A DNA stretch of 64,000 nucleotides from Bactericera cockerelli (GCA_024516035.1 CM044957.1:812779-876778); one strand, 5' to 3'. Counted from the first letter of the stretch, positions 1-11,473 are shown. Notes: generated from the sequence alone by a model not told the origin. Program-made: numbers and translations.

Positions 1-450
1 CCGCCCACCCGAACTCCGTTATCAACACGGATATGCTTTCACCCTCTGGAAGATGAGGAGGAGGGAGCGGGGGGTGATTTGAGAAGGGGGGGGGGTGAAA
101 TAATACAAGTGGAGGGGATGAAGATGAGACCTAAAAATATTTTTCGAGGGTGCGGGGGGGAGGGGGGGAAGAGGAGGGGGTTATGGATTGGGCGGAAAAA
201 TATGAATATGTCACGTGAGTGGAATATTTTCAGTGAAAAATTGCGGAGCTGTTCTTCTTCAAACCCGAAGGCGAAGACTCCCGATATCCCACAATATTAT
301 ACTGAGGGTAAACGCTACTGGCTTCCTTCAGTACGTGATCATTGCTACTTGAGGGGGGAGCTTTATCAATAAAATTCCGTATATTTTTTCCCCACCCCAA
401 TTGAGATGATTCCCTGTACTTGCTTACGGAAATTATTATTATTTATTATT
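1..450. other. Unassigned G-rich sequence
   Basis: No gene or recognisable repeat is visible. The first 200 bases contain several G runs, and a short ATT-rich stretch lies just before the RTE insertion site. The one short open frame here (79-372) is G-run driven and resembles no family I know. Confidence 0.5.
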
Positions 451-461
451 ATTACCTTGCA

Positions 462-3400
462 AAGCTAGCCTTCAGGGTATGCAATCCAGCATATTCGGGA
501 GCCGGTCCCAAGCCCGGATAAATAGCGAGGGTTGGTGTAAGGAAGGGCATCCTGCCATAAAAGACCACGCCAAAACCATCATGATGTCAGTCCCAAATCA
601 GTCCACAAAGGCCTCGGAACATTATGGTCTGACAAACGCTAGGGCGTCCCCTCCATGCGACGCGCAGATATCTCGCCCGACCTCTGTGAGAAATGAGCAA
701 GGGCTACTGGGTCAAAGACGGTCCCAGCTAAAGAAGTTAGTCCAAATTAAACTGAGAATAGGAACGTTAAATGTCGGATCGATGACAGGAAGAGGAAGGG
801 AAATAGCTGATCTAATGGAAAGAAGAAAAATCCAAATACTATGTGTACAAGAGACGAGATGGAAAGGAAATAGAGCTAAAGAACTGGGAGCTGGTTATAA
901 ATTAATTTACAGTGGTGCAGACCAGAGAGGGAGAAATGGCGTTGGAATAATATTGGACAGTGATATGAAGACAAGAGTAACAAGTGTAAATAGAAGGAAT
1001 GACCGAGTTATGAGTCTGAAGATAATTATTGAAGACGTGACTATTAACATAGTATGCACTTATGCTCCACAAGTAGGATGTGGTGATGATGAGAAAGATG
1101 AATTTTGGAGAGAAGTAGAACAAGAACTAACAGGCATACCTAAGGATGAAAGAGTTTATTTTGCTGGAGATCTCAATGGACACATTGGAAAAGGTAACAC
1201 TGATATAACAAGGAGAATAAGGGGAGAGTATGGGATTGGCAATATGAACGAAGAAGGAGAAAGAATTCTCGATTTTGCCCTGGCAAGTGACATGGCCATA
1301 CTTAATACATTTTTCAAAAAAGAAGAGAAATTACTGAGAACTTATAAAAGTGGAAATAGAACCAGTCAGATCGATTTCATCCTGAGTAGAAGGCAACATC
1401 TTAAAGAGACTCAAAATTGTAAAATCATTAATGGAGAATCAGTTACCCCTCAACATAGAGTACTAATTATTGATTCAACTTTAAATATCATGAAAAGAAA
1501 GAGCACTAAAGTTACATCTCCCAAGATCAAGTGGTGGAATTTAAAAGACCCTATATTGAAGAATGATTTTAAACAAAATGTGATGGATGGATTGAGGGTT
1601 GAAGAAAGTGATGATATATGGGAGAAAAGCAAAAAGATAATTCTAAAATCAGCTGAAATAGTATTGGGTAAAACCTCAGGGAAAGGAGTCCCGAAAGACA
1701 AAGAAACTTGGTGGTGGTGTGAAGAGGTAAAAGAAGCAATAGAAAATAAGAAGAAAATGAAAAAGAAATGGGATGCATCAGGGAAAGAGCAAGACAAAAG
1801 AAATTATGAAGATGCAAATAAAAGAGCTAAAAGAGAAGTAGCAAAGGCTAAGTCTAAAGAACTATCAAAATTATACGAAGAACTTGAAACACCTGAAGGA
1901 GAGAAGAAAATTCACAGGATTGCCAAGACCCGAGACAAAGCAAGAAAAGATTTCACACATATCAAACAAGTGAAGAACAGAGAAGGAAGTGTATTGAGTG
2001 ATGATGTTCAAATTAAAAAAAGATGGAAAGAATACTTCAATGATTTGTTAAATACAGAGAACCCAAGAATCCCAAGTGAAGAAAATAAACCGAATCAGGG
2101 AGTAGCTATTGACATATCAAGAGAAGAAATAGTCGAAGCCTTAAAAACAATGAAAAATGGAAAAGCTACTGGGCCTGACAAGATACCTATAGAAGCATGG
2201 AAAAGTTTGGAGGAGGAAGGAGTTGATATATTATGGATGATGATGAGACAAGTTTTAGAGAATGAAAGAATACCAGATGATTGGAGAGAAAGTGAAATAG
2301 TACCAATATATAAGGAAAAAGGAGACATTCAGGAATGTAACAATTACAGAGGGATAAAACTCATGTCCCATACATTGAAGTTGTTTGAAAGAATTATAGA
2401 CAAGAGATTGAGAAAAGAGACTAGTGTATGTGAGGAACAGTTTGGTTTCATGCCAGGCAGGAGTACTAATGATGCGATCTTTGCTATTAAACAGATGATG
2501 GAAAAGTACCTAGAAAAGCAAAAAGATCTAACATTAGTATTCATTGACCTTGAAAAAGCTTACGACCGTGTGCCACGAGAAGAAATTTGGAGATGCATGA
2601 GAGAGAAAGGAACACCTGAAAAGTATGTAAGGATTGTCAAGGATATGTATGACAAGGCTGTGACAAAGATCAGAACTAGTGTTGGGCTCACTTCAGAAAT
2701 CCCTGTACAGGTAGGCCTACATCAAGGCTCTGCCCTAAGCCCCTACCTGTTTGACCTCATTATGGATGTCTTAACTGAAAATGTAAGAAAAGAAGCTCCG
2801 TGGTGTATGCTATTCGCAGATGATGTTGTTCTGTGCAGCACTAGTAAGGAAGAGCTTGAATCAGACCTGGAATGTTGGAGGAGAGCATTAGAAGAGAAAG
2901 GATTAAAAATAAACAGAACAAAAACAGTGCAAATGAACTTTGGATCTGAGAGAGACGAAAAATTACACCTGGATGGAATGGAGCTTAAAACTGTAAACGA
3001 GTTCAAATACCTGGGATCAACATTAAATAAAGAAGGACTGCTAAAATATGAAATAGAACATAGACTGAATGCAGCATGGATGAATTGGAAGAAGATGACT
3101 GGAGTACTCTGTGACAAAAGAATAAGTTTGAAAATGAAAGGAAAAGTGTACAAAACTGTTATTCGACCTGCTATGATCTATGGTGCTGAAACTTGGCCTG
3201 TGAAAAAAGAACATGAGAAGAGACTGGAAGTAAATGAGATGAGAATGTTGAGATGGAGTTGCGGAGTCACAAGGTTGGATAGGATAAGAAATGAAATAAT
3301 CAGAAACAAAATAAAAGTCACAGAGGTGTCCAAAAAGATACAAGAGCGAAGACTGCAATGGTATGGGCATGTGGAAAGAAGAGATGAATGCTATGTTTGG

Positions 3401-3602
3401 AAGAAGATAGAAAATTTAGATATACAGGGAAAAAGAAAAAGAGGTAGACCCAAGAGAAAATGGATAGACTGTATAAATAAAGACCTAAATGGAAAAGGAA
3501 TATCGAGAAATTTAGTTCATGATAGAATATTGTGGAGAGGACTGACTCGAAATGCCGACCCCGTTTGAACGGGAAAAGGCAAAGAAGAAGAAGAAGAAGA
3601 AG
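462..3602 (+). mobile_element. Full-length RTE-type non-LTR retrotransposon
   Basis: The insertion is bounded by an 11-bp direct repeat ATTACCTTGCA at 451-461 and 3603-3613, as expected for target-primed reverse transcription. The body holds one long open frame, and the 3' end is a short (GAA)n run directly after the stop codon, typical of the RTE group, which ends in short simple repeats rather than a long poly(A). The 5' leader is only 17 bases before the first ATG. Perfect target duplications and an unbroken frame suggest a recent insertion. Confidence 0.9.
479..3568 (+). CDS. RTE-type LINE polyprotein (endonuclease + reverse transcriptase)
   Basis: This single 1029-residue frame encodes the enzyme that nicks target DNA and copies the element's RNA into the site. 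An N-terminal extension of about 90 residues precedes an apurinic-like endonuclease (about 92-330), with LNVGSMTGR, QETRWKG near 125, GDLNGHIG near 230 and SQIDFILS. The reverse transcriptase follows: GKATGPDK near 561, QFGFMPGRST, the first catalytic aspartate in FIDLEKAYDRVPR near 688, and the FADD box at 779-782, then FKYLGS. A basic C-terminus ends in NADPV. No stop or frameshift interrupts it, so it may be competent. The start is the first ATG inside the element. The family is often misannotated in arthropods as craniofacial development protein 2-like. Assignment to RTE rests on domain order, single ORF and 3' end. Confidence 0.92.
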   Translation: MQSSIFGSRSQARINSEGWCKEGHPAIKDHAKTIMMSVPNQSTKASEHYGLTNARASPPCDAQISRPTSVRNEQGLLGQRRSQLKKLVQIKLRIGTLNVGSMTGRGREIADLMERRKIQILCVQETRWKGNRAKELGAGYKLIYSGADQRGRNGVGIILDSDMKTRVTSVNRRNDRVMSLKIIIEDVTINIVCTYAPQVGCGDDEKDEFWREVEQELTGIPKDERVYFAGDLNGHIGKGNTDITRRIRGEYGIGNMNEEGERILDFALASDMAILNTFFKKEEKLLRTYKSGNRTSQIDFILSRRQHLKETQNCKIINGESVTPQHRVLIIDSTLNIMKRKSTKVTSPKIKWWNLKDPILKNDFKQNVMDGLRVEESDDIWEKSKKIILKSAEIVLGKTSGKGVPKDKETWWWCEEVKEAIENKKKMKKKWDASGKEQDKRNYEDANKRAKREVAKAKSKELSKLYEELETPEGEKKIHRIAKTRDKARKDFTHIKQVKNREGSVLSDDVQIKKRWKEYFNDLLNTENPRIPSEENKPNQGVAIDISREEIVEALKTMKNGKATGPDKIPIEAWKSLEEEGVDILWMMMRQVLENERIPDDWRESEIVPIYKEKGDIQECNNYRGIKLMSHTLKLFERIIDKRLRKETSVCEEQFGFMPGRSTNDAIFAIKQMMEKYLEKQKDLTLVFIDLEKAYDRVPREEIWRCMREKGTPEKYVRIVKDMYDKAVTKIRTSVGLTSEIPVQVGLHQGSALSPYLFDLIMDVLTENVRKEAPWCMLFADDVVLCSTSKEELESDLECWRRALEEKGLKINRTKTVQMNFGSERDEKLHLDGMELKTVNEFKYLGSTLNKEGLLKYEIEHRLNAAWMNWKKMTGVLCDKRISLKMKGKVYKTVIRPAMIYGAETWPVKKEHEKRLEVNEMRMLRWSCGVTRLDRIRNEIIRNKIKVTEVSKKIQERRLQWYGHVERRDECYVWKKIENLDIQGKRKRGRPKRKWIDCINKDLNGKGISRNLVHDRILWRGLTRNADPV

Positions 3603-3727
3603 ATTACCTTGCACCTTGATCTTCAAAACGTGAAATGGTGAGAATTACAATAAATTACATTCTGTTTTCTAGCATTCTATCAAAGAAAAGCTTCAGTTTT
3701 GAAAATATAGGCATATTAAAATAGTTC

Positions 3728-3945
3728 ATGGTCAAGTGGTTACCGAGGTAGTCTAGTTAGTAATCCAGTTAGCGTAGGGATCCATTGGTTCGAATCTCAC
3801 CCAGTGCATGAATTTTTCCTCAATAATTTGAGTTTGTGACCACATAATAATAAGACTCTGAGTGTTAGGTGGTAGAAAATGCTTGGAACCTTAACTTTGC
3901 CCGGTGATTACATTCCACTAAAGAGTATTATTATTATCATCTATT
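3728..3945 (+). repeat. tRNA-derived SINE, family F
   Basis: A tRNA-like head with a box-B-like GGTTCGAATC is followed by a body ending in AAGAGTATTATTATTA. The same head and body recur at 41513-41692 and 45733-45940, and a tail only at 43335-43400. Confidence 0.75.
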
Positions 3946-4030
3946 ACAAATTCTTTATAATAGTAGAGTACAAAAATATTGATGACAAATAAATGAATCT
4001 ATGATAAGGAAAGTAAAAAACGGAAACAAT

Positions 4031-4774
4031 GTAAACAAAAAAAAAAACACTGCCAATTATGGACACAATACTTCCTCGTGATTGCTTCACATTGTAAACA
4101 CGTGCCAAATTTGAGATTTTTTTAGAAAATTACTTGTATCTCTAAAACGACTCAACCGATTTTCTTCAAATTTGTTTTATATGGTAGAATATTGTTTTTT
4201 ATACATTCTAGATTCTACAAAAAATTCTGTATCGGCAAGTCGTGATCCTTATTTTTTGACTTCTTTGTCCAAAATTTCGGATTTTCTTAAATATCAGAGT
4301 CAAATCATTATTAATTTAAAAATAAATATAAAAAACCTATGTAAAATAATAATATGCATAACCATACAAAATTTCATCAAAATCGAGTGTACCGTTCACG
4401 AGATATCAGCGTTTAAGTAAAAAGTTAGTGGTCAGGCGCATGGTCTCTTTCACCAAGAACCGCTAGTACGAATTCGATGAATTTAAAATGGGACCATCTG
4501 CAGAATGTCTCCTAGATGTGTGCAAAATTTCATCAAAATCGGTAGAGTAGTTTCCGAGATTTGCGCGTTACAAGGAATCGTTTTAACAGACCGACAGACA
4601 GACCGACAGACCGACGGACCGACAGACAGACACAAAACCAAATTTGCTCAGGAGGTTATGAAACGTCCAGAAATATGAAAAAAATTGAAATCGGAGCAAA
4701 AAAATATTTTTTTTTTACAAAAACGAACACAATACTTCCGATTTCTAATATTAGAAATTTCTCGGAAGTAATAT
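4031..4774 (+). mobile_element. Unclassified 745-bp interspersed repeat, copy 1
   Basis: It is nearly colinear with 19135-19859 in the same orientation. It starts GTAAACAAAAAA and ends in a hairpin built from ACTTCCGA and TCGGAAGT around an AT-rich stem. It contains a GACAGACC-type microsatellite and a stretch reading CAAAATTTCATCAAAATCGG. No convincing coding capacity or target duplication is seen, so it is probably a non-autonomous element. Confidence 0.7.
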
Positions 4775-5265
4775 AGATAAATATATACACAAAAAATTAT
4801 GTCCTAACGAAAGGGCGGGGTTATTTCCATAGGCAATCTCTTCCATTTCAAAGAGCAGCCGAATTCTAAGTGCCGAATTATGAAAAAGGAAAATATACAA
4901 TATAGGATTTGTCCAAGCCTCTATACTAAAGCCTTTGATTAAGCTAGAATATTGTATGTGCGCCTGATATATTTGTGAATATGCAATGCACAACATTTTT
5001 TTCTGAACAGCACAGCTGTCATATTCAGTGAAATCTCGTAATAATCAGTTGATTTTTTTGTGTTTATACAAGAGCCTCTTGAAAATATTTGTAGGTAGCA
5101 TAGCATTATAGAAAGTCTCCTATACTTGTCTGAATCCTTTCAAGTTTTGTTTTTTTACTCTCGTAGAGCTGCAACTAGTTGCTTCTCATACACAAGTAAC
5201 TCCACTTTATATATAAAAAAAAAGTAATTCTTTATGCTAGTTTTGTGTTTGCTGTCTCAATTTTT
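4775..5265. other. Unassigned AT-rich sequence
   Basis: Nothing gene-like is seen. It contains one copy of an AAAGGGCGGGGTTATT motif near 4811 that recurs at about 10366 and 11288. Confidence 0.4.
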
Positions 5266-5269
5266 AGTG

Positions 5270-5460
5270 GGTACCATCGACATTACGAGAACCACTGCTA
5301 ATGCATCATAATATCTCCAACCAACCATCATAATCCAATATCAATATGGTAATGCTGCCACTGGTCATTGCCTAATCAACAACTACCCCAATTTTCCTCA
5401 CAAGGCTAGGGTAGGTCGCGACATCCAAAGTACAGAGCTAAAAAAATGCTCTGTACTCTT
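5270..5460 (-). repeat. SINE family D body, reversed
   Basis: It matches the body of the longer copies at 17690-17980 and 35263-35480: the segment spanning CACTGGTC, a TTTTCCTCAC stretch and TACAGAGC. The tRNA-like head is missing or degenerate. Confidence 0.6.
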
Positions 5461-5461
5461 T

Positions 5462-5578
5462 ACAGCGCATATGTAACTTGGAGGTCGTTGGTTCGAGTTC
5501 CGGGTTCAGCAAATAATTAGTGAAGTTAGTTTGAGTAGTTGTGATATCACGAAAGTGATTAAAGTAAATAATTTTAAA
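5462..5578 (+). repeat. SINE family A, 5'-truncated
   Basis: It starts inside the tRNA-like head (TTGGAGGTCGTTGGTTCGAG) and runs into the conserved body GTAGTTGTGATATCACGAAA. Other copies lie near 7317, 15023, 17502, 21991, 29640, 33260, 41032, 42125 and 45367. Confidence 0.75.
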
Positions 5579-5593
5579 TTATGATAACAGATT

Positions 5594-5702
5594 AGAGCCG
5601 GAAAAATTCCGATCCCGCCAGGATTCAAACCCAAGTTCTCTGAAGTGCAAGCCCAGCATGAGTATGAGCATGCTACCGTTAGGCCCATTTCACTACTGAC
5701 TA
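5594..5702 (-). repeat. tRNA-like SINE fragment
   Basis: Read on the minus strand it has a tRNA-like head with box-A-like and box-B-like segments (complement of GGATTCAAACCC on the plus strand). Only one copy is obvious here. Confidence 0.5.
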
Positions 5703-5819
5703 CTCAATTATGATAATGATAAATAAAAAAAAAAGAAACGTCATTTACAGAATGAAAGGGAACTTTAAGGGAAGACTTTCTTTTCTTGTCCTAATGACAA
5801 GTATATTTACTTACTAGCA

Positions 5820-5960
5820 ACCATTCTCGCTCTATCTCTCTCATTCTCTCTATCTATAGCTCTATCTCCCTCTCTCTTTCTTTTCTTCTCTCTCTCTCTC
5901 TCATTCTTATCTTATTACTCCCTTCCCTAGATCCTCCTTCTCTCTCTTCTCTAAAGTTAT
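5820..5960. repeat. CT-rich simple repeat
   Basis: Imperfect (CT)n and (CTAT)n tracts. From here to 6810 the sequence is AT-rich with no gene visible. A pair of short hairpins near 6582-6640 (around AGCAGAAAATGCTGCT and CTGGAACGCTGGTTTTTCCAG) is the only structure noticed. Confidence 0.8.
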
Positions 5961-6814
5961 CTTTTTGTCTTTTTTTAAGATGAGTGTTTCATAGCCTTTT
6001 TTTGCTATGTAACAGCTCCTTTAGGTGCTTGTGGTCTGTGTTGCAGATGTCTTTTTCTCGTATGTCTCTTCTGAGATGGATGAGAAGTGACACAGTAGAT
6101 GACAATTCGGTACTCTAAGAATTACCCTTTTTTGTTGTTTCTTCTGATACTGTCAATCCTGGGTAAAAAATGTTTTTATATAAGAGACACCTGGATGTAA
6201 GAGGACGATTTCCATTTCAAATTTACCTCTGTATAAGTGAAAATAACCACTTTATAACAGAAACCTTCTCTTATTCAGGTTTGACAGTAGATGTTATTGT
6301 TATTAGTATTTCTCCTACTACGTACTCTTATTATTATTATTATTACTGTGTTTGAGAACAGAAGATGAGAGGCTGTCGGAAATAATTGGACGAAATCCCT
6401 CCAGTTCAAGAATGGCAAATTGAAAATTCGCACAACAATTTGCATCAGCTCAGACATCGGTGAATATTGCATAACGAAACCCCACCGCTCAAGATTTTTA
6501 CACAAGAATTTTTTTTCTAAAAAAAAAAAGATCCCCAAGTTTAAATTACTTTTCACACTATGTTCAAGCGGAGCTTCCGAAAGCAGAAAATGCTGCTTTT
6601 CTGGAACGCTGGTTTTTCCAGCGCAGAGCTTTTGCCTGAAAGTGAAAACTTGCGAGATAAAAGTATTAGGAGTTCATGAAAGTCAAAAGTGAAATAAAAA
6701 ATCTGAGCTTTTGAGCATGTTTGGAATGGTTGACCTCTTGTTTGCTGTGTGGGAGATTTTGTTAAAAAAGAGATTTTTTAATTTTGAGATGGGATAGTTA
6801 CTTTGACCGAGTTG

Positions 6815-6873
6815 AGGAGTATACTAGGCGTGTTAGAGCGGTGACCTGGGTTCGAATCCTAGCGGATACGGCA
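6815..6873 (+). repeat. tRNA-like SINE head
   Basis: A short tRNA-like segment with a box-B-like GGTTCGAATCC. It lacks a complete cloverleaf, so it is read as a SINE fragment rather than a tRNA gene. Confidence 0.45.
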
Positions 6874-7316
6874 TTTGCGTCTTTTTAGTTTGGATGTTAG
6901 GTACATTGGAAGCTAGTATATTGGTTATTTTATTGCACATTACATAATTTTAAATAATTGACACGCGCTCATACTGGACTTGCCCGTAAAAAAAATTGCA
7001 TTTTCGTTCTGCATTAATAAAAATCGGAAGCATCGATTATTTATTTTTTTAAACCTATTAAACAATATTAATTCACGCTTTACGTGCAAAATTCATGGAA
7101 TTATTTCTTCAGTTGTGCTGAAACTATCGGTTTTTGAAGAAAGTGAATGGTTTTTTTTTACCCAATACAAGATTTTTGCATGAAACTTTGGGGAAACTAC
7201 GTGATATTATTAAGACTATTGGTGCAAGATTTTAGGCTTTTAACAGGTATAAACCTATTTAAAAAAAAAAACTGATGAGTTTTTCAACCTTATGATAATT
7301 AAATGTTTTTGTTCAT
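6874..7316. other. Unassigned AT-rich sequence
   Basis: No gene or repeat is recognised. The short open frame at 6980-7183 has no family signature. Confidence 0.4.
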
Positions 7317-7459
7317 ACCATATTTGTGTTAAAAAAACACTTTTGTGCTGTCACGGCTAATCTAACGCGCTTTAATAAATCTTTGCTCAACTCGGAACTC
7401 GAACCACCGGCCTCCTTGTAACTGTCCGCCGCTTTATCGATCAAGTTACTGAGGTCTGT
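7317..7459 (-). repeat. SINE family A, reversed
   Basis: It is the reverse of the family A head and body, with GAACTCGAACCACCGGCCTC and the TCGATCAAGTTACTGAGGTC end. It is diverged in the body. Confidence 0.7.
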
Positions 7460-8111
7460 TTATTTTGAGTTTTGTAATTTAATTTAAAAATTGGTATTTA
7501 CCTAGATGAAAAACGTGCGAGGTTTGTATTGGTTTGTATTGATTATTTTTCCCTACAGCTCTGCTGCTTGGTGGAAGCAATTAGCAGTGCTTTGTACTCC
7601 TGGGATTACGCTCCACCCTGTAGCCAGAGCTTTGCCAAACAAATAGCTTCGCAATTATTTTGCAATTGATGATGGGTTCTTCACTTAACAAAAAAACACC
7701 GTGTTTTTCGAAAAATGTTAGTTCCAAAGGATTCTTCAAGATAGCGCCAGTAGAGTTTTGCTCTCGCGAAACGGAGTTGGCGTATTTTTTGTGATATACG
7801 CCAAAGGTAGAAAAAAAGTAAAAGCGCCAAAATTTAAAAATTCAAGAACATAAACAGAAAGCATAAAAACAAGAAAAGCTAATGTACCCGAAGCTACCAA
7901 CGTCTTGAAATTTTTATCGAAATTTCTACAGGGTACGGCAAAATATTTTCTCTTATTGCTGAAGTTACCAAAGAGGTACTAATAATACATACCTCAGTCA
8001 CAAGATTTTTTTTAACTAAGATGTTTTTTTCTCGCAGAGTAAATATAATCCCACTACTAGCAGAAGTCATTTGCGTTCTATTTTTATGATATAAATTTTT
8101 AAATCAATTTT
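7460..8111. other. Unassigned intergenic or intronic sequence
   Basis: No gene is visible. Contains a GC-balanced island near 7555-7660 without recognisable features. Confidence 0.4.
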
Positions 8112-8387
8112 GTAATTTTTATAAACTTACACGCGCACTAAAACTTTTTTTTATTATTGTTGCAAATACAATTGCCTGTAATTAAAGGCAAAATAACTCG
8201 ATTATAACCTAACGGCACGCAGTCATATCCGACATTGAAGGAACCAAAAGGTCTGTTGTAATCGTCTGTCGTAATCTTAGTTCCTTCAATGTCGGATATG
8301 ACTGCATGCCGCCATCTATAACATTCAATATTATTTGCAACAAGAATATAAAAAATTTTAGGGCGCGCGTAACTTAGTAATAATTAC
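8112..8387. mobile_element. 276-bp foldback (MITE-like) element
   Basis: The two halves are long imperfect inverted repeats. The inner arms, 8213-8244 and 8280-8311, match over 32 bases with one mismatch around a 35-base loop. The outer arms, 8112-8172 and 8327-8387, still match over most positions, for instance ACTTACACGCGC against the complement of GCGCGCGTAACTTAG. A degraded relative of the inner arm lies at about 8560-8615. No coding capacity. Confidence 0.75.
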
Positions 8388-8465
8388 AACAAAAAAATAT
8401 TTTACAAATAGTATACAATTATATAATAATAATTCCGTGTCCGTGAGATAGGTATTGATACCTAA

Positions 8466-8530
8466 ATCACGGTGGTGAGAGGATTATATGGACGCCCAAA
8501 TCCAATGTCTAGGCTCCTTTCATGTCCATA
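8466..8530 (+). repeat. 65-bp interspersed repeat
   Basis: The segment beginning ATCACGGTGGTGA and ending CTCCTTTCATGTCCA recurs almost unchanged at 41264-41327, also beside a short run of tetranucleotide-like repeats. Class unknown. Confidence 0.6.
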
Positions 8531-9185
8531 GTATACAATTGATCACAAGCTAGATTACGACAGACCTTGGTTCCTTGACATTCGTATATAATATATATAT
8601 GACTGCGTTCCGCCAGGTTTAAAGCAATAATCTTTTAGGGCGATCCGAATTTTGTTGAAACAAAATTCGATTTCGACGATTTTAAATTTATGCACAAAAA
8701 TAGACCAAGTGCCATGCGCGATCTCCAAAACATTAATCTCAGCGACTTCACTTTACCTCATCGCCCTCATCGGCAAGTTAACAGATGAAGAAATATAAAA
8801 AAAAATGAAGCTGGGAAGCAATGACTGTACTAAGGTAAAAGAGAAAAAGGGATAGTTTAATGAGAATTAAAAATGAATTATTCTAGAGAATTTTTCGTAA
8901 ATAATGTTTATGGTTGTTTGTTGAACCCTGTTGAATAATCAAATTCGTTGTTTATTTCTATAGAGTAAAGATTATTATATTTAATTATTTGACAAATGAT
9001 CAAACACCAAATACGCCTCAATTTCACATAATGAAGGTTTTTTTTTTTAAATTACCGCCACAATTTTGTTTATATTCTTGCCAATCCCTGAATTTGCAAA
9101 AAGTAAGCGTATTTCGAGCGAAACGCTGATTTTGAGGTTAGGTGGTTCGTGTTTTTGGCAAAAATGAAGAATCGGCTGTGATTCT
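8531..9185. other. Unassigned AT-rich sequence
   Basis: No gene, RNA or repeat that I can support. Confidence 0.4.
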
Positions 9186-9189
9186 CCCC

Positions 9190-9880
9190 TGTGGTCTCTC
9201 TCTCTCTCTCTCTTATTCTCACTCTCTTTCTCTCTCTCTCTCTCTTATTCTCACTCTCTTTTTCTCTGTTATTTATGTCTCTCACTTTTTTCTTTTTCTC
9301 AATCTCTTTCTCTATCTTTTTCTCTTTCTCTTATTCCTTCTATCTCTGTGTCTTTTTCTCTTTTCTTTTTTTTCCCTTTCTCTCTCTTTTTCCTCTATTC
9401 CTCTTTCATACCTTTCTCTCATCCTATCAACGTTTTCTCTATATCTAATTCATTCCTACCACTGTTTCTCTCATTTCTCTCTCTTTTTTTCTTTCACACA
9501 ATCTCTTTCTCTATCTTTTTTTCTCTCTTTATTTCTCTGTCTTTTATTTTTTCTTTCCCTTCCTCTATCTTTCCTCTTTTTCTCCTTCTCTTTTTTCTCT
9601 CTATTTCTCTCTCTTATTTCTCTTCATACCTCTCTCTCATCCTATCAACGTTATCTCTATATTAATTTTTTTCTCTCTCTCACTACCTATTTCTCTTCCC
9701 TTTTAGTTTTTCTCTCTTTCTTTTTCATACCTCTCTCATCATATCAACATTGTCTCTATATTTTTTTCATTCCTACCCCGCTCTCTTTCTCTTTCTTTCT
9801 CTATCTCCTTTTCCTTCTTTCTCTTTTCTCTTTCTTTCTCTCTTCACTCCTCTCTGTATTTTCCTTCTCTCTCAGATTAT
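9190..9880. repeat. Long pyrimidine (CT/CTTT) tract
   Basis: About 690 bases of almost pure pyrimidine on the plus strand, with recurring TCATCCTATCAACGTT-type interruptions about 210 and 110 bases apart, suggesting a larger decayed repeat unit. The 275-codon frame across it is Ser/Leu/Phe low complexity and not a gene. Confidence 0.85.
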
Positions 9881-11473
9881 CTTCCTGTTCTCCGAATCTC
9901 CAATTCTTTGAAGTGGTTATAAACTCGTTAGTCGTTAGGCCTTCACATTGTGGTGTGGTTGACAAATAAAATATAACAAAAATACGTATGAACCTACTCG
10001 TATCTTCACAAGATATGAGTTAACCCCATGGATAACAAGAAGAGAGCTGAAAATTTCCAATTCTGCCGATATTTGAAAATTATCAAACACCTCGGCCGAG
10101 GTGTGAACGGCTTATACAAAGAAAGAGACGTTCCATAATACCCCATTATAAAAAAAATATTTTTCTATTTTTATTACAATGTCTCCTTATTTTTTTTTTT
10201 TTTTTTTTTACAATGTTTTCAAAATTATATTACTATTATTATATTATGTTTTATTAGGTAAGACAAAATAAAATATATACAGTACAATACAATGCAATTA
10301 GAAAAAATAAATAGATTGAACAATGAAACAAGAACAAAGAAGAGAGTAAAGTTAATGTCCTACCTAAAGGGCGGGGTTATTGCCTGTGGAAATCTCTTCC
10401 ACCCAACTCTTATTGTCATATTTATAATATACCACGTGAAAACTCTTTCGGCCTCTAAAACAGAAAATAGTTCTAGATATAAAATCTCTCCAACCAAATT
10501 GAACTCAAGAACAAAAAAAGATGCATAATTACTATGTATGTATAATAACAATAAATAGTTCCAGATATAAAAGCTCCCCAACGAAATTGAACTTAAGAAC
10601 AGAAATATGCGGCATATGTATAATAATATGTATTTTACTTGTATAATCTGTATATGTGTATATATGTTTGTGGTTCGGTCACCTATTGTCTCCTAAGCTG
10701 AACATGCTAGCACGAGGTCCGAGACATTAGGGGTTTGCAAATTTATGAAGGTACCTTAATACCTCTAGGGGTTGGCCTAATTTATTAACGTTCCTTAGTT
10801 AACCGAACACATCCTGACAGGACTTTAATGAAAAGGGTTTTGGGTGTGCAAGGGGGCACGGCCAGGGGAGGGTATGTCCCGTTTTGAATTAATGAAAGGT
10901 GTGACATTTGACACCACTTATCAGCATCGTATGGGGGGGAGCGGGGGGGTGTACTGTTAATTTAATCAGGGACTGGCGGTTTCATTTTTTTTTTTTTTTT
11001 TTTTAAATACCTTACGTTTATTGAAAATATTACTTATTGAAAATAGGAAAATAGAATAGAAAAGGGAAAACCGACCATTAAGTATCCACCAATCCTAGCG
11101 CACCATATCTTGGATAAGGTCCTCTAATTTGGTTCCTAATACACAACTAAATAGAGTACTTTGAAAATTAACAAGGAAATCGACAAAACATTACGAAGAG
11201 CCTTGATTACTTTTAGCTTTGGGGCCGGCTTGTAGATACATAAATATTGAGAAAAATAATGGAAACATAGAAATACATGTCTGAATTAAAGGGCGGGGTT
11301 ATTAAAAATGGCAAATCTCCTCTAATCAACTGTTTTCAAACCAGAACAGTTCATAAGATAATAATAATAATAATATCGCCTTATTTATACTGCCCGATTA
11401 GGACTATTAAAGTCCCAATATTCCAGCAGTAAGCCCAAGACATATTATTATGTGGTGAAAATCCCAAATGGGA

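Noticed and set aside
9142..9969. 275-codon Ser/Leu/Phe frame
   Set aside because: Pyrimidine tract; no domain.
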